Made by a program: the position numbers and the translations under genes
The notes under the pieces: generated by a model
The model's input: only the letters and a program-made list of their open reading frames with translations
The model's database searches: none
Told to the model about the DNA's origin: nothing
Shown: positions 16,857-26,064 of the stretch, piece after piece
Position numbering within the stretch: the first letter of the stretch is position 1
Layout of the letters: every line of letters starts with the position of its first letter
Assembly: GCF_001613345.1 (NCBI RefSeq)
Contig: NZ_BDCE01000013.1
Location: 20,996-84,995 of the forward strand
DNA: 64,000 bases
Source: Nocardia uniformis NBRC 13702
Lineage (GTDB): Bacteria; Actinomycetota; Actinomycetes; Mycobacteriales; Mycobacteriaceae
Direction of reading: 5' to 3'

Positions 16857-19430
16857 TTACGTCGTCAGCGCCGCCACCGGCTGGCTGAGCAGTTGGGCGC
16901 AGCGCAGCAGACCGAGATGGCTGTACGCCTGCGGATGGTTGCCCAGGGACCGCTCGGCGACGGGGTCGTACTCCTCGCTGAGCAGTCCGGTCGGCCCGGC
17001 CACATCCACCAGCTGCGCGAACAATGCCTCGGCGTCCTCCCGCTTGCCGATGAGCAGGTATGCCTCCACCAGCCACGCCGCGCACAGATGGAATCCACCC
17101 TCGCCGCCGGGCAGCCCGTCGTCGTGGTGGTAGCGGTACACGGTGGATCCGCTGCGCAATTCCGCCTCGGTCGCCACCACGGTGGCGCGGAAGCGCGGAT
17201 CGGACGGGTCGATGAGCCCGCTGAGCCCGATGTGCAGGGTCGCCGCGTCGAGATCGGTGCCGTCGTAAGCCGCCGTGTAGGACTGGACCTCGTCGTTCCA
17301 GCCCTCGACCTTCACCTCGTCGGAGATGGTGTCGCGCAGCTTCTCCCAATCCGGGTCGACGGGTCGCCCGAACTGCTGGGCCACGGTCACCGCCCGGTCG
17401 ATGGTCAACCAGCCCATGACCTTCGAGTACACGTGGTGGCGCGGATTGCCGCGAATCTCCCAGATGCCGTGGTCGGGTTCGCGCCAGCGCCGCTGTACCG
17501 CGGACACCATGGCGCTCACGAGTTCCCAATCCGCGTCCGGCAGCGCCTGACTCGGATCGGTGATGCCCTTGCGTTCCCGAGCGTGCGCGAGCTGCGCGAT
17601 GAGGTCCACGATGGGCCCGAACACATCCAGCTGCACCTGCATATTCGCGGCGTTGCCGATACGCACCGGCCGCGAACCGGCGTATCCGGGCAGCTGATCG
17701 ATAACGGCTTCCGGCGGCAGGGTTTCGCCGTACAAGGTGTACAGCGGGTGCAGGCGTTCGGGTCCGGGCAGCGTTTCCAGGACCCGGTGCACCCAGGCGA
17801 GCAATTCCTCTGCCTCGTGCAGTGATCCGAGCGAGACGAGTGCCGACGCGGTCAGCGAGGCGTCGCGCAGCCAGCAGTACCGATAGTCCCAGTTGCGCAC
17901 GCCGCCTATGTCTTCCGGCAGCGAGGTGGTGGCCGCGGCCAGAATCGACCCGGACGGCGCGTGCACGAGTCCGCGCAGGGTGAGCGCGGACCGCTTCATG
18001 AGATCCGGCTTCAGCGGCGGCAGTTCGAGTTTCGAGGCCCATTGGGCCCAGTACCGCTCGGCTTCCCGTCGGCGGTCGGTCTCGGCCGTCATGGCGGGTG
18101 CGAGATCGGAGGTGCCGCAGCGCATTTCCAGCATGACCGGGCCCTGCCTCGGATCCACGACCGCGCGGGCGGTGTGGTGGTTGCCGTCGTCGATGATCTC
18201 CCAGTCGACTCCGGGGGAGCGCAGTACGATCGGATCGTTGGTGCCCTGCACCTGCAAGCCGCCGGCCTGGCGAATGATCCGGACCGGCACCTGGCCGAAT
18301 TCGGGGCGCGGCGCGAAGACGACCACGGCCTTGGCGTCGCCGGTGATGACGCGGGTCAGGTCGGTGCGCTCGGGTACCACGTCGTGTGGCAGATAGTCGA
18401 CGAGCTGCAAACTGGCCCAGCGGGTTTCGACGGTCATGGTGCCGTCGATATAGCGCTGCGACAGTGGCAGTCCACCGCGTTCCGGTGTGATGGTGAAGTG
18501 CCCCGCGTCCGGTCCGCCCAGCAGGTGTGCGAATACCGCGGCGGAATCGGGTTCGGGATGGCACAGCCAGGTAATGGTGCCGTCCGGGGTGACGAGGGCC
18601 TTGGAACGCGGACTGGCCAGCATGGTCAGCCGCTCGATGCGGGGGGCGCTGGCACCGGCCAACCAGGTGCGGCGCTCTTCCAGCAGGAAGGCCAGCGCCT
18701 TGGATACCGTTTCGGTGTTCTCCACATGGTATTTCGCGAGGCTCTCGCCGCCGCCGACCTTGATGCCGACATCCGGGCCCGACAGTCGTGTGAAGGCCTT
18801 CTCGTCGGTCACGTCATCGCCGATGAACACCGCCGCCGAGGCGCCCTGCTGATGTCGGACGATATCGAGGGCCGCGCCCTTATCGGTCTCGACGACCGCG
18901 AGTTCGATGACCTCTTTGCCCTCGGTGACCTGTACGCCGACCCAGCTGGCGGGCCCCTGCCGCACCTGCACGAGGGCCCGGCGCCCGATTTCCGGGCTCG
19001 CGTTGCGGACGTGGAGGGCCACGCTGGCCGGTTTGATCTCGACGGAGACGCCCGGATTGTCCTGGGCGATCTGGGTCAGCGTCGTCTGCACTTCCTGCAG
19101 TAGCTGTTTGGCGTCGTTATCGATGGCGTGCACGAAGCCCACATCGAATTCCGAGCCGTGACTTCCGATCAGCTGCACTTCGACGGGCAGCCGGGACAGG
19201 GCCGCGAGATCGCGAAGCGCACGGCCCGAGATCACAGCGGCGGTGGTGCCGGTCAGTCCGGCGAGCGCGCGCAAGGCGTTCACCGACTCCCGATGGGGAT
19301 ACGCCTTCGCGGGGTCGGACACGATCGGTGCGATCGTTCCGTCGTAGTCCGACGCGACCAACAGTCGCGGCACTCGGGCGACGGCCGAGAGTGCCCGGCG
19401 AAGTTCCAGTGGCAAATCCTGTGCGCTCAC
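16857..19430 (-). CDS. otsB: fusion of trehalose-6-phosphate phosphatase (OtsB) and GH15 glucoamylase/trehalase
   Basis: An 857-residue bifunctional protein. Residues 1-250 form a HAD-type trehalose-phosphatase, with catalytic DYDGTIAP near residue 28, TTAAVISGRALRDL, GSHGSEF and FIGDDVTDEKAFTRL. Residues 270-857 form a GH15 domain like those of mycobacterial trehalases, with TWLCHPEPDSAAVFA, GGVRNWDYRYCWLRDAS, GIWEIRGNPRHHVYSKVMGW and LLSEEYDPVAERSLGNHPQAYSHLGL. One half would release trehalose from its phosphate, and the other could hydrolyse trehalose or a related glucoside. The start is GTG. It is monocistronic. Confidence 0.88.
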   Translation of the reverse strand: MSAQDLPLELRRALSAVARVPRLLVASDYDGTIAPIVSDPAKAYPHRESVNALRALAGLTGTTAAVISGRALRDLAALSRLPVEVQLIGSHGSEFDVGFVHAIDNDAKQLLQEVQTTLTQIAQDNPGVSVEIKPASVALHVRNASPEIGRRALVQVRQGPASWVGVQVTEGKEVIELAVVETDKGAALDIVRHQQGASAAVFIGDDVTDEKAFTRLSGPDVGIKVGGGESLAKYHVENTETVSKALAFLLEERRTWLAGASAPRIERLTMLASPRSKALVTPDGTITWLCHPEPDSAAVFAHLLGGPDAGHFTITPERGGLPLSQRYIDGTMTVETRWASLQLVDYLPHDVVPERTDLTRVITGDAKAVVVFAPRPEFGQVPVRIIRQAGGLQVQGTNDPIVLRSPGVDWEIIDDGNHHTARAVVDPRQGPVMLEMRCGTSDLAPAMTAETDRRREAERYWAQWASKLELPPLKPDLMKRSALTLRGLVHAPSGSILAAATTSLPEDIGGVRNWDYRYCWLRDASLTASALVSLGSLHEAEELLAWVHRVLETLPGPERLHPLYTLYGETLPPEAVIDQLPGYAGSRPVRIGNAANMQVQLDVFGPIVDLIAQLAHARERKGITDPSQALPDADWELVSAMVSAVQRRWREPDHGIWEIRGNPRHHVYSKVMGWLTIDRAVTVAQQFGRPVDPDWEKLRDTISDEVKVEGWNDEVQSYTAAYDGTDLDAATLHIGLSGLIDPSDPRFRATVVATEAELRSGSTVYRYHHDDGLPGGEGGFHLCAAWLVEAYLLIGKREDAEALFAQLVDVAGPTGLLSEEYDPVAERSLGNHPQAYSHLGLLRCAQLLSQPVAALTT

Positions 19431-19867
19431 GCATCCAACCTAGTGATCGGAGGAGAATTTTCAGGGCGCGGGAGACTTTACTGGTAGTGGATTGCCCCCA
19501 TGTTGGGGGCGTGATACATGGCGTTTACATTCGGGCGAACTTGGTGGCGTTCGCGGTGTGAACACTGGCCGGTTACGGCCGGTTTGCCCGATTGATACCA
19601 CCCTCACCTGCGGAAACCCGGTCAGATGCCGCAGGGGTCGAGGTGCGCTCGGTCGGCCGATGATCTTGGAGCGCAAGGATTCCGGGGTGCCGGATACACC
19701 TTCCGGATAGCCGGAACGGCTACCGAAAAAACCACTGTGAGACTCGAGACTTTTGCGACTGTCGGGCCCTCGATGTCCGAAACGTCCGGGTACGCGAGCC
19801 GTGATGGCAACCGCGAACCCGGTCCGCGCTTCGAGTGCTGCTGCTTCGGGTGCGGCGGTCGGGGAAC
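19431..19867. other. gene-free spacer between the GH15 fusion and kstR
   Basis: About 437 bases. Short frames exist on both strands but none has a recognisable product, good start signal or consistent codon usage. No strong hairpin or repeat was seen. Confidence 0.5.
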
Positions 19868-20518
19868 TCAGCGCCCGCCGTTGCCGATGAGTAGGTCGAC
19901 GGTGAGCTCCAGTCGCTCGGTGACATCGGTCGCGGAGGCGCGACGGGTGAGCCACGCCACCAGATTGGACATCCACACATCGGAAATCACACGGGCGATG
20001 GCCAACTCGCGCTCGGTGGGGGTGTCCTCGGCGAGCGCGCGGGCGAAGAAGCGGTCCATCACCTTGCCGACCCGGTCGACCTCGGCGGCCGCGGAGGCAT
20101 CGGCGAACATGAACGCTCGCGTCATGGCCTCGGTGAGCAGTGGATCGCGTTGCATGGCGCGGGTCACCTGCTGGAGCATGAGGTGCATGCGCTCCTGCGG
20201 GGTCTCGCCCGGCAGCGGCTTGCGGCGGCTCTCGAACTGCTCGAATTCCCGCGCCAGCGCGGAGACCAGCAGATGCACCTTGGAGGGGAAGTAGCGGTAC
20301 AGCGTGCCGACTGCGACATCGGCGCGTTCGGCCACCGCCCGCATCTGGACCGCGTCGTAACCGCCCTTGGAGGCCAGCGCCATGGTCGCATCGAGGATGC
20401 GCTTGCGCCGATCGCGCTGGGCGGCCGAACTCAGGTCGTCTTCACTGAGCGTGGTCACCGGTGCGGTGCGCGTGGCGGCCGCCGAGTCGGCGGCCTGCGA
20501 TCGGGAGGGACTGGCCAT
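19868..20518 (-). CDS. kstR: TetR-family repressor of cholesterol catabolism KstR
   Basis: Represses the steroid regulon; in mycobacteria the inducer is a CoA thioester of an early cholesterol metabolite. The N-terminal helix-turn-helix reads RRKRILDATMALASKGGYDA, then VAVGTLYRYFPSKVHLLVSA, nearly the classic KstR sequence. TTLSEDDLSS precedes it, and the C-terminus has MQRDPLLTEAMTRAFMFADAS and NLVAWLTRRASATDV. I chose the ATG at 20518, preceded by GGAAAGGAC. It is divergent from fadE34, as kstR is from fadE34 in M. tuberculosis, with a KstR box between them. Confidence 0.95.
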   Translation of the reverse strand: MASPSRSQAADSAAATRTAPVTTLSEDDLSSAAQRDRRKRILDATMALASKGGYDAVQMRAVAERADVAVGTLYRYFPSKVHLLVSALAREFEQFESRRKPLPGETPQERMHLMLQQVTRAMQRDPLLTEAMTRAFMFADASAAAEVDRVGKVMDRFFARALAEDTPTERELAIARVISDVWMSNLVAWLTRRASATDVTERLELTVDLLIGNGGR

Positions 20519-20635
20519 CGGTTGAAAGTCCTTTCCTGCACGAATCGTTTCGGTTCGGCTAGCCCAGCGTTGCCTTTGGGCTACGAGTTCGTACCGCACC
20601 CAGGCGACGCCTTGACTTACGCCCGAGAGTGATAT

Positions 20636-20649
20636 TAGAACATGTTCTA
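20636..20649. promoter_or_regulatory. KstR operator, kstR/fadE34 promoter
   Basis: TAGAACATGTTCTA is a perfect 14-base palindrome that fits the KstR consensus TnnAACnnGTTnnA. It lies 36 bases upstream of the fadE34 start and 118 upstream of kstR, so it can serve both autoregulation and operon control. Confidence 0.92.
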
Positions 20650-20684
20650 GGTGTGGGAGTCACGCCGGAAAGGCGGTACGGAGT

Positions 20685-22844
20685 GTGACCATCGCCACCA
20701 CTGACGAGCATAAAGCCGTCCAGGAGTCGATGCGCGGATGGGCCGCTGCGGTGAGCCCAATTGCAACAATGCGGACCGGTAAGCCGGATTATTGGCGCGA
20801 ATACTGGTCGCGCCTCGCCGATCTCGGAATATTCCGTGTCGCGGTGCCGGAGGAGGCCGGCGGCGCGGGCGGAACAGTCGGTGATCTCGCGGTCCTGGTG
20901 GAGCAGGCTGCGCATGATCTAGTCGGCGGACCCGTTCTCTCCACGGCATTGGCTGGACTCATTGCCGGGGAGATGCTCGACGAGAATACGCCGTGCGGTG
21001 TTGCCCTGGGGGGCGAAATCGCAATATCCGTAGATGAATCGGGTCTCACGCTGTCTGGTGAGTGGGACTCTGTGATCGGGGCCGCACCGGGTACCGCGGT
21101 GCTGGTCCCGGTACGTGACGGTGACCGGAAACTGTGGTGTCTCATCGACGCCGATACGGCGGGACTACGGGTGGAGCCGCTGGCTCCGCTGGACCTCAGC
21201 ACACCGCTCGCGAATGTCACCTGTTCGGAAGTCGTTGTGCCTTCGGAGAAGATCTTCGAACCACGCGAATCCGTTCATGATCTGGCGGCGGTCCTGGTTG
21301 CCGCCGAGGCCGCCGGAATCGCCGGATGGTGTCTGGAAACCGCGACCGAATACGCCAAGGTGCGTGAGCAATTCGGTAAGAAGATCGGCGAATTCCAAGC
21401 GGTCAAACACATTTGCGCCTGGATGCTGTGCCGGGCCGAACAGATTCGCGCCGTGGCCGCCGATGCCGCGAACGCGGTCGATACTGGTAGTTCGGAACTT
21501 CAGTTGGCCGCCGCCATCTCCCTGGCCGTCTCGCTGGACGCCGTGGTGGAGACCGCCAAGGATTGCGTTCAGGTGCTGGGTGGAATCGGTTTCACCTGGG
21601 AACACGACGCCCATCTGTATTTGCGCCGGGCCGTTGCCCTGCGACAACTACTGGGTGGTTCGGCGTATTGGCGGGCTCGCGTCACCGAACTGACCCTCGC
21701 GGGTCAGCGACGCACCGTCGGCCTAGATCTGGGTGCCGACCCCGCCATGTCGGGCGAGCCCGACTGGGAGGCCGTCGGCCTGGACTCGGCGCAGGCCGCG
21801 GTACTGGCCGCCGAACTCGCGCGGATCGCCGCCCTGCCAACGGCGGAGCAGCGAAACGCCTTGGCGGAGACCGGACTTCTCGCTTCGCACTGGCCCGCAC
21901 CCTATGGGCGCGGAGCGGGGCCGATCCTGCGGTCGCTGATCGAGGACCAAATCCGCAAGGCCGGAATCGAACTGCCGGATATCGCCATTGCCAACTGGGC
22001 GATACCGACCCTGCTGCAATTCGGCACGCCCGAGCAGATCGAGCGCTTCGCCGTGCCCACCCTGCGTGGTGACGTGGTGTGGTGCCAGCTGTTCAGTGAG
22101 CCGGGTGCCGGGTCGGATCTGGCGGCGCTGCGCACCGTGGCCGAGCGGGTAGAGGGCGGCTGGAACCTGCGCGGGCAGAAGGTGTGGACCTCTCTCGCCA
22201 AGGAGTCCACCTGGGGTATCTGCCTGGCCCGCACCGATGCGACCGCGCCGAAGCACAAGGGCATCAGCTATTTCCTGGTCGATATGAAGAGCCCGGGTCT
22301 GGAAATTCGGCCGCTTGTTCAGATCACCGGCGAGGCGAGATTCAGTGAGGTATTCCTCGACGATGTCTTCGTCCCGGACGAGTGCTTGGTCGGTCAGCTG
22401 GGCAATGGCTGGAAGATCGCTCGCTCGACGCTGTCCGCCGAGCGGGTCGCCATGGGTGGCAAGGGCATCGGCGACGAACTGGAGAACCTGATCGCTGCGG
22501 CACCGACCTCCGGGCCGGGTGCCGAAGTGGTGGCGGATCGTCTGGGAAGCCTCATTTCAGAATCGGTAGCTGGAACATTGCTAGAAGCTCGTGCGGCCCA
22601 AAAACTGCTCAGTGGAGGCGATCCGAGCGCGCAATCGAGCGTTCGCAAATTGGTCGGTGTCCGCCATCGGCAGGCGGTGGCTGAATTTGCCGTCGAACTG
22701 GCTGGCGTGCCGGGGGCACTGGACACCGACGTGGTGAAAGAATTCCTGCTCACGCGCTGTTTGTCCATCGCGGGAGGGACCGAACAGATTCTGTTGACCG
22801 TTGCCGGTGAACGGATTCTCGGGTTGCCGCGCGAATCGCACTAG
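20685..22844 (+). CDS. fadE34: two-domain acyl-CoA dehydrogenase FadE34 (ChsE3-type)
   Basis: A 719-residue flavoprotein made of two tandem acyl-CoA dehydrogenase-like halves (about 1-340 and 360-719). It replaces the usual heterotetramer of two subunits used for steroid side chains. Half 1 has FRVAVPEEAGGAGGTVGDLAVL and VQVLGGIGFTWEHDAHLYLR. Half 2 has the substrate/flavin motif FSEPGAGSDLAALRTVAE, then GWNLRGQKVWTSLA, SERVAMGGKGIGDEL-like and AGGTEQILLTVAGERILGLP. The family acts on five-carbon steroid side-chain CoA esters. The start is GTG, just after the KstR box. It leads the operon that ends with ltp2. Confidence 0.92.
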   Translation: MTIATTDEHKAVQESMRGWAAAVSPIATMRTGKPDYWREYWSRLADLGIFRVAVPEEAGGAGGTVGDLAVLVEQAAHDLVGGPVLSTALAGLIAGEMLDENTPCGVALGGEIAISVDESGLTLSGEWDSVIGAAPGTAVLVPVRDGDRKLWCLIDADTAGLRVEPLAPLDLSTPLANVTCSEVVVPSEKIFEPRESVHDLAAVLVAAEAAGIAGWCLETATEYAKVREQFGKKIGEFQAVKHICAWMLCRAEQIRAVAADAANAVDTGSSELQLAAAISLAVSLDAVVETAKDCVQVLGGIGFTWEHDAHLYLRRAVALRQLLGGSAYWRARVTELTLAGQRRTVGLDLGADPAMSGEPDWEAVGLDSAQAAVLAAELARIAALPTAEQRNALAETGLLASHWPAPYGRGAGPILRSLIEDQIRKAGIELPDIAIANWAIPTLLQFGTPEQIERFAVPTLRGDVVWCQLFSEPGAGSDLAALRTVAERVEGGWNLRGQKVWTSLAKESTWGICLARTDATAPKHKGISYFLVDMKSPGLEIRPLVQITGEARFSEVFLDDVFVPDECLVGQLGNGWKIARSTLSAERVAMGGKGIGDELENLIAAAPTSGPGAEVVADRLGSLISESVAGTLLEARAAQKLLSGGDPSAQSSVRKLVGVRHRQAVAEFAVELAGVPGALDTDVVKEFLLTRCLSIAGGTEQILLTVAGERILGLPRESH

Positions 22845-22872
22845 CCAGCCCAAACTAACCGGGAGCATTGCA

Positions 22873-23958
22873 TTGGACTTCACCAGGGACGAGAGCCAGG
22901 ACGCTGTCGCCGAGGTTGTCGTAAGTTTGCTGGAGCGTGAAAGCGAACGCGATATTGGGCTATGGCCGAAGTTGGTCGACAGCGGGTTGCTGGCCGTCGC
23001 ACTGCCGGAGGAATTCGGCGGTGACGGTATGGGATTGCTGGAGGTATCGGCCCTGCTCACCGAGTTGGCCACCGATGCCGTTCAGGTCCCGGCGCTGACC
23101 ACGCTGGGCTTCGGCGTCCTGCCCCTCATTGCCGCCGGAACTCCGGATGCGGTGGGGGAGCAGGTATTTCCCGCCGTTGCCGCTGGCGCGATCATTACCG
23201 CCGCGCTCAATGAGCCGGGCGCGCCATTCACGGTGCGCCCGGAGACCACCGCGGTGGCCGACGGCGATACGGTGCGCATCTCCGGCCGCAAGGTGGCGGT
23301 GCCCTATGCCGATACCGCGCGCTGGATTCTGGTGCCCACCGATTACGGCATCGCGGTCGTGGACGGTGACGCGGCGGGTCTGACCCGAACCGCCAACCCC
23401 ACTTCCGATGGTGTGCCGGAGTTTTCGCTAGCGCTCGACAAGGTGGAGATCCCGGCCGAGCGGCTGCTGCCCGGCGGTCTCGCCGAGCTGCACCGCTTCG
23501 CGGTTGCCGGTATCGGCTCGGTGGCCGATGGTCTGCTGAAGGGGGTGCTGGTGCTGACGGCCGAACATTTGCGCACCCGTGAGCAGTTCGGTCGTCCGCT
23601 GGCCGAATTCCAGGCTGTCGCACAGCAGATCGCCGACGTCTACGTGGTCTCGCGCACCCTGCACGCGGCCGCCGCCTCGGCCAACTGGGCGCTCGCGCAG
23701 GGTGGCGACAACCCTGGATCGTTCGATACCGCCGAACATCGCGAACGCACCGACGACGATCTCGACGTGCTGGCCTACACGGTGGCCTCGGAACTACCCG
23801 CGGCCATGCAGAAGTGCCATCACCTGCACGGCGGCCTCGGCGTCGATATGACCCATCCACTGCACCGCTACTACTCACAGGCCAAGGACATCGCCCGCTG
23901 GCTCGGCGGCGAATCGCTGCGGCTGGATCGATTGGGGGCCAGATGTTCATCGAACTGA
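22873..23958 (+). CDS. fadE28: acyl-CoA dehydrogenase alpha-type subunit FadE28 (ChsE1)
   Basis: Partner subunit of the ChsE1-ChsE2 heterotetramer, which dehydrogenates the C3 side chain of 3-oxo-4-pregnene-20-carboxyl-CoA. The sequence matches the family in GLLEVSALLTELATDAVQVP, ALNEPGAPFTV, REQFGRPLAEFQAVAQQIAD and CHHLHGGLGVDMTHPLHRYY. TTG at 22873 is the best start: GGGAG lies 7 bases before it, and LDFTRDESQ matches the expected N-terminus, giving 361 residues. It overlaps fadE29 by 16 bases, fitting co-translation of interacting subunits. Confidence 0.92.
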   Translation: MDFTRDESQDAVAEVVVSLLERESERDIGLWPKLVDSGLLAVALPEEFGGDGMGLLEVSALLTELATDAVQVPALTTLGFGVLPLIAAGTPDAVGEQVFPAVAAGAIITAALNEPGAPFTVRPETTAVADGDTVRISGRKVAVPYADTARWILVPTDYGIAVVDGDAAGLTRTANPTSDGVPEFSLALDKVEIPAERLLPGGLAELHRFAVAGIGSVADGLLKGVLVLTAEHLRTREQFGRPLAEFQAVAQQIADVYVVSRTLHAAAASANWALAQGGDNPGSFDTAEHRERTDDDLDVLAYTVASELPAAMQKCHHLHGGLGVDMTHPLHRYYSQAKDIARWLGGESLRLDRLGARCSSN

Positions 23959-25112
23959 CCGTCGAACAGCGGCGGTTGCGCGACGACCTTCGTTCGTACT
24001 TCACCGGTCTCGTCACTCCTGAGGAGGAGGCCGAGATGCTGGTGAACCGGCACGGCGACGCCTACCGCGCGGTGGTGCGTCGAATGGGTTCCGACGGCTG
24101 GCTCGGTGTGGGCTGGCCGAAGGAGTACGGCGGCCACGGTTTCGGGCCGCTCGAGCAGCAGATCTTCTACAACGAGGCGGTGCGTGCCGATGTGCCGGTG
24201 CCGCTGGTCACCCTGCTGACCGTCGGCCCGGCACTGCAGAGCTTCGGCACCGATGAGCAGAAGCAGAAGTTCCTGCCCGGAATCCTGTCCGGTGACATTC
24301 ATTTCGCGATCGGCTACTCGGAGCCGGAGGCGGGCACCGACCTCGCCGCCCTCCGCACCAGCGCCGTGCGGGATGCCAATGGCGACTGGATCGTCAACGG
24401 GCAGAAGATCTTCACCACCGGTGCGCACGAGGCCGATTACATCTGGCTGGCCGTGCGCACCGGTTCGGTGGAGTCGCGGCACCGCGGCATCACCATCCTG
24501 ATCGTGGATACCACCGATCCCGGCTACTCGTGGACGCCGATCATCACCTGCGACGGCGCGCACCACACCAATGCCACCTACTTCGACAATGTGCGTGTCC
24601 CCGCGAACATGATTGTGGGCGAGGTGGATCGGGGCTGGAAGCTCATCACCACCCAGCTCAATCACGAGCGGGTGAGCCTGGGGCCGTCCGGCAAGATCGA
24701 GCAGCTCTACGACCGGGTACGGGACTGGGCGATCAAACAGGGCGTGCTGGGGGAGATCGATGTGGCGCGGCCGCTGGGCCGCCTGCATGCCATGGTGCGG
24801 CTCAATGAACTGCTGAACTGGCAGGTCGCCTCCAATTCGGAACGGCCCGATGCTGATCCGCGCGATGTCATTGCGGACGCCTCCGCGACCAAGGTGTTCT
24901 CCACCGAGGCGGTGCAAGAGGCGGGCCGCCTCGCCGAGGAGATCGTGGGCCGGTTCGGCGACCCCGCGGATTCGGCCACGGCCGACCTGTTGACCTGGCT
25001 GGATCGGCGCACCAAGCAGAACCTGGTAGTGACCTTCGGCGGCGGCGTGAACGAGATCATGCGCGAGCTCATTGCCACCGCGGGCCTGCGGTTGCCGCGC
25101 GTCCCCCGATAG
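23943..25112 (+). CDS. fadE29: acyl-CoA dehydrogenase FadE29 (ChsE2)
   Basis: Second subunit of the alpha2-beta2 steroid side-chain acyl-CoA dehydrogenase. The 389-residue protein begins MFIELTVEQRRLRDDLRSYF. It has SDGWLGVGWPKEYGGHGFGP, the FAD/substrate motif IGYSEPEAGTDLAALRTSAV and WIVNGQKIFTTGAHEADYIW. Further motifs are DGAHHTNATYFDNVRVP and the C-terminal FGGGVNEIMRELIATAGLRL, all close to mycobacterial FadE29. It overlaps fadE28, and chsH2 follows 10 bases later. Confidence 0.94.
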   Translation: MFIELTVEQRRLRDDLRSYFTGLVTPEEEAEMLVNRHGDAYRAVVRRMGSDGWLGVGWPKEYGGHGFGPLEQQIFYNEAVRADVPVPLVTLLTVGPALQSFGTDEQKQKFLPGILSGDIHFAIGYSEPEAGTDLAALRTSAVRDANGDWIVNGQKIFTTGAHEADYIWLAVRTGSVESRHRGITILIVDTTDPGYSWTPIITCDGAHHTNATYFDNVRVPANMIVGEVDRGWKLITTQLNHERVSLGPSGKIEQLYDRVRDWAIKQGVLGEIDVARPLGRLHAMVRLNELLNWQVASNSERPDADPRDVIADASATKVFSTEAVQEAGRLAEEIVGRFGDPADSATADLLTWLDRRTKQNLVVTFGGGVNEIMRELIATAGLRLPRVPR

Positions 25113-25122
25113 GAGTTCCACT

Positions 25123-26064
25123 GTGACGCAGTCCTTCACGGCCGACGATATTGTCGCGGCCGGAGAAAAGATCAAGGCCGCGGGGGCATCAGCTCCGCGG
25201 GTGGCCCGTGATCCGGTGAATCAGCCGATGATCAACAACTGGGTGGAGGCGATCGGGGATACCAATCCGATCTACACCGACGCCGAGGCGGCGCGTGCCG
25301 CCGGTCATCCCGGTGTGGTCGCCCCGCCTGCCATGGCGCAGGTGTGGACCATGCTGGGGCTGGGTGGTGTTCGTCCGGCCGACGATCCCATGAATGCCAC
25401 CAATGAGCTGCTCGATGCCGCCGGGTACACCTCGGTACTCGGCACCAACTGCGAGCAGATCTACCACCGCTACCTCCAGGTCGGCGAGGAGGTGACCGTC
25501 CGCAGCTCGCTGGATACGCTGGTCGGCCCCAAGCGCACCGGACTCGGTGAGGGCTGGTTCGCCACCTACCGCACCTGCTGGTACGTGGGTGAAGAACTCG
25601 TGACCGAAATGCTCTTCCGTATCCTGAAATTCGCGCCGGGGGCACCGAAAGCCGCTCCCACCGAGGATCTCAGCAAGCGGGTGCGGCCGACCGTCTCCCA
25701 GGACACCGAATTCTTCTGGGCGGGAACCAAGCTCGGCGAACTCCGCGTTCAGAAGAAGCCGGATGGGACGCTGCAGCACCCGCCGGTCCCCGCCATCTGG
25801 CAGGACAGGTCGGAGCAGACCGACTATGTGGTCGCCTCCGGTCGGGGCACCGTCTTCAGCTTCGTGGTGCATCACGCGCCCAAGGTGCCGGGTCGCGCGC
25901 TGCCGTTCGTCGTCGCGTTGATCGAACTCGACGAGGGGGTGCGCATGCTCGGTGAGCTGCGCGGTATCGACCCGGCCGAGGTCGAGGTGGGCCTGCCGGT
26001 CGAGGTCGGCTTCGAGGCTCTCGACGATGACAACACCGTTCCCTTCTGGAAGGCAGTTCGATGA
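25123..26064 (+). CDS. chsH2: MaoC-like hydratase/DUF35 protein ChsH2
   Basis: Large subunit of the ChsH1-ChsH2 enoyl-CoA hydratase. In known systems its C-terminal DUF35 domain recruits the aldolase Ltp2. The N-terminal hot-dog domain (about residues 20-185) has NNWVEAIGDTNPIYTDAEAARAAGH-type sequence and APPAMAQVWTM. The DUF35 domain follows (about 200-313, RVQKKPDGTLQHPPVPAIW) and contains no Cys, so no zinc-ribbon ligand set is visible. The GTG start at 25123 follows AGGAG and gives 313 residues. It overlaps chsH1 by ATGA. Confidence 0.92.
   Translation: MTQSFTADDIVAAGEKIKAAGASAPRVARDPVNQPMINNWVEAIGDTNPIYTDAEAARAAGHPGVVAPPAMAQVWTMLGLGGVRPADDPMNATNELLDAAGYTSVLGTNCEQIYHRYLQVGEEVTVRSSLDTLVGPKRTGLGEGWFATYRTCWYVGEELVTEMLFRILKFAPGAPKAAPTEDLSKRVRPTVSQDTEFFWAGTKLGELRVQKKPDGTLQHPPVPAIWQDRSEQTDYVVASGRGTVFSFVVHHAPKVPGRALPFVVALIELDEGVRMLGELRGIDPAEVEVGLPVEVGFEALDDDNTVPFWKAVR

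Noticed and set aside
16705..18564. Second long frame opposite to and within the OtsB/GH15 gene
   Set aside because: Arg/Gly/His-rich shadow translation of a high-GC gene whose real frame has clear domains.
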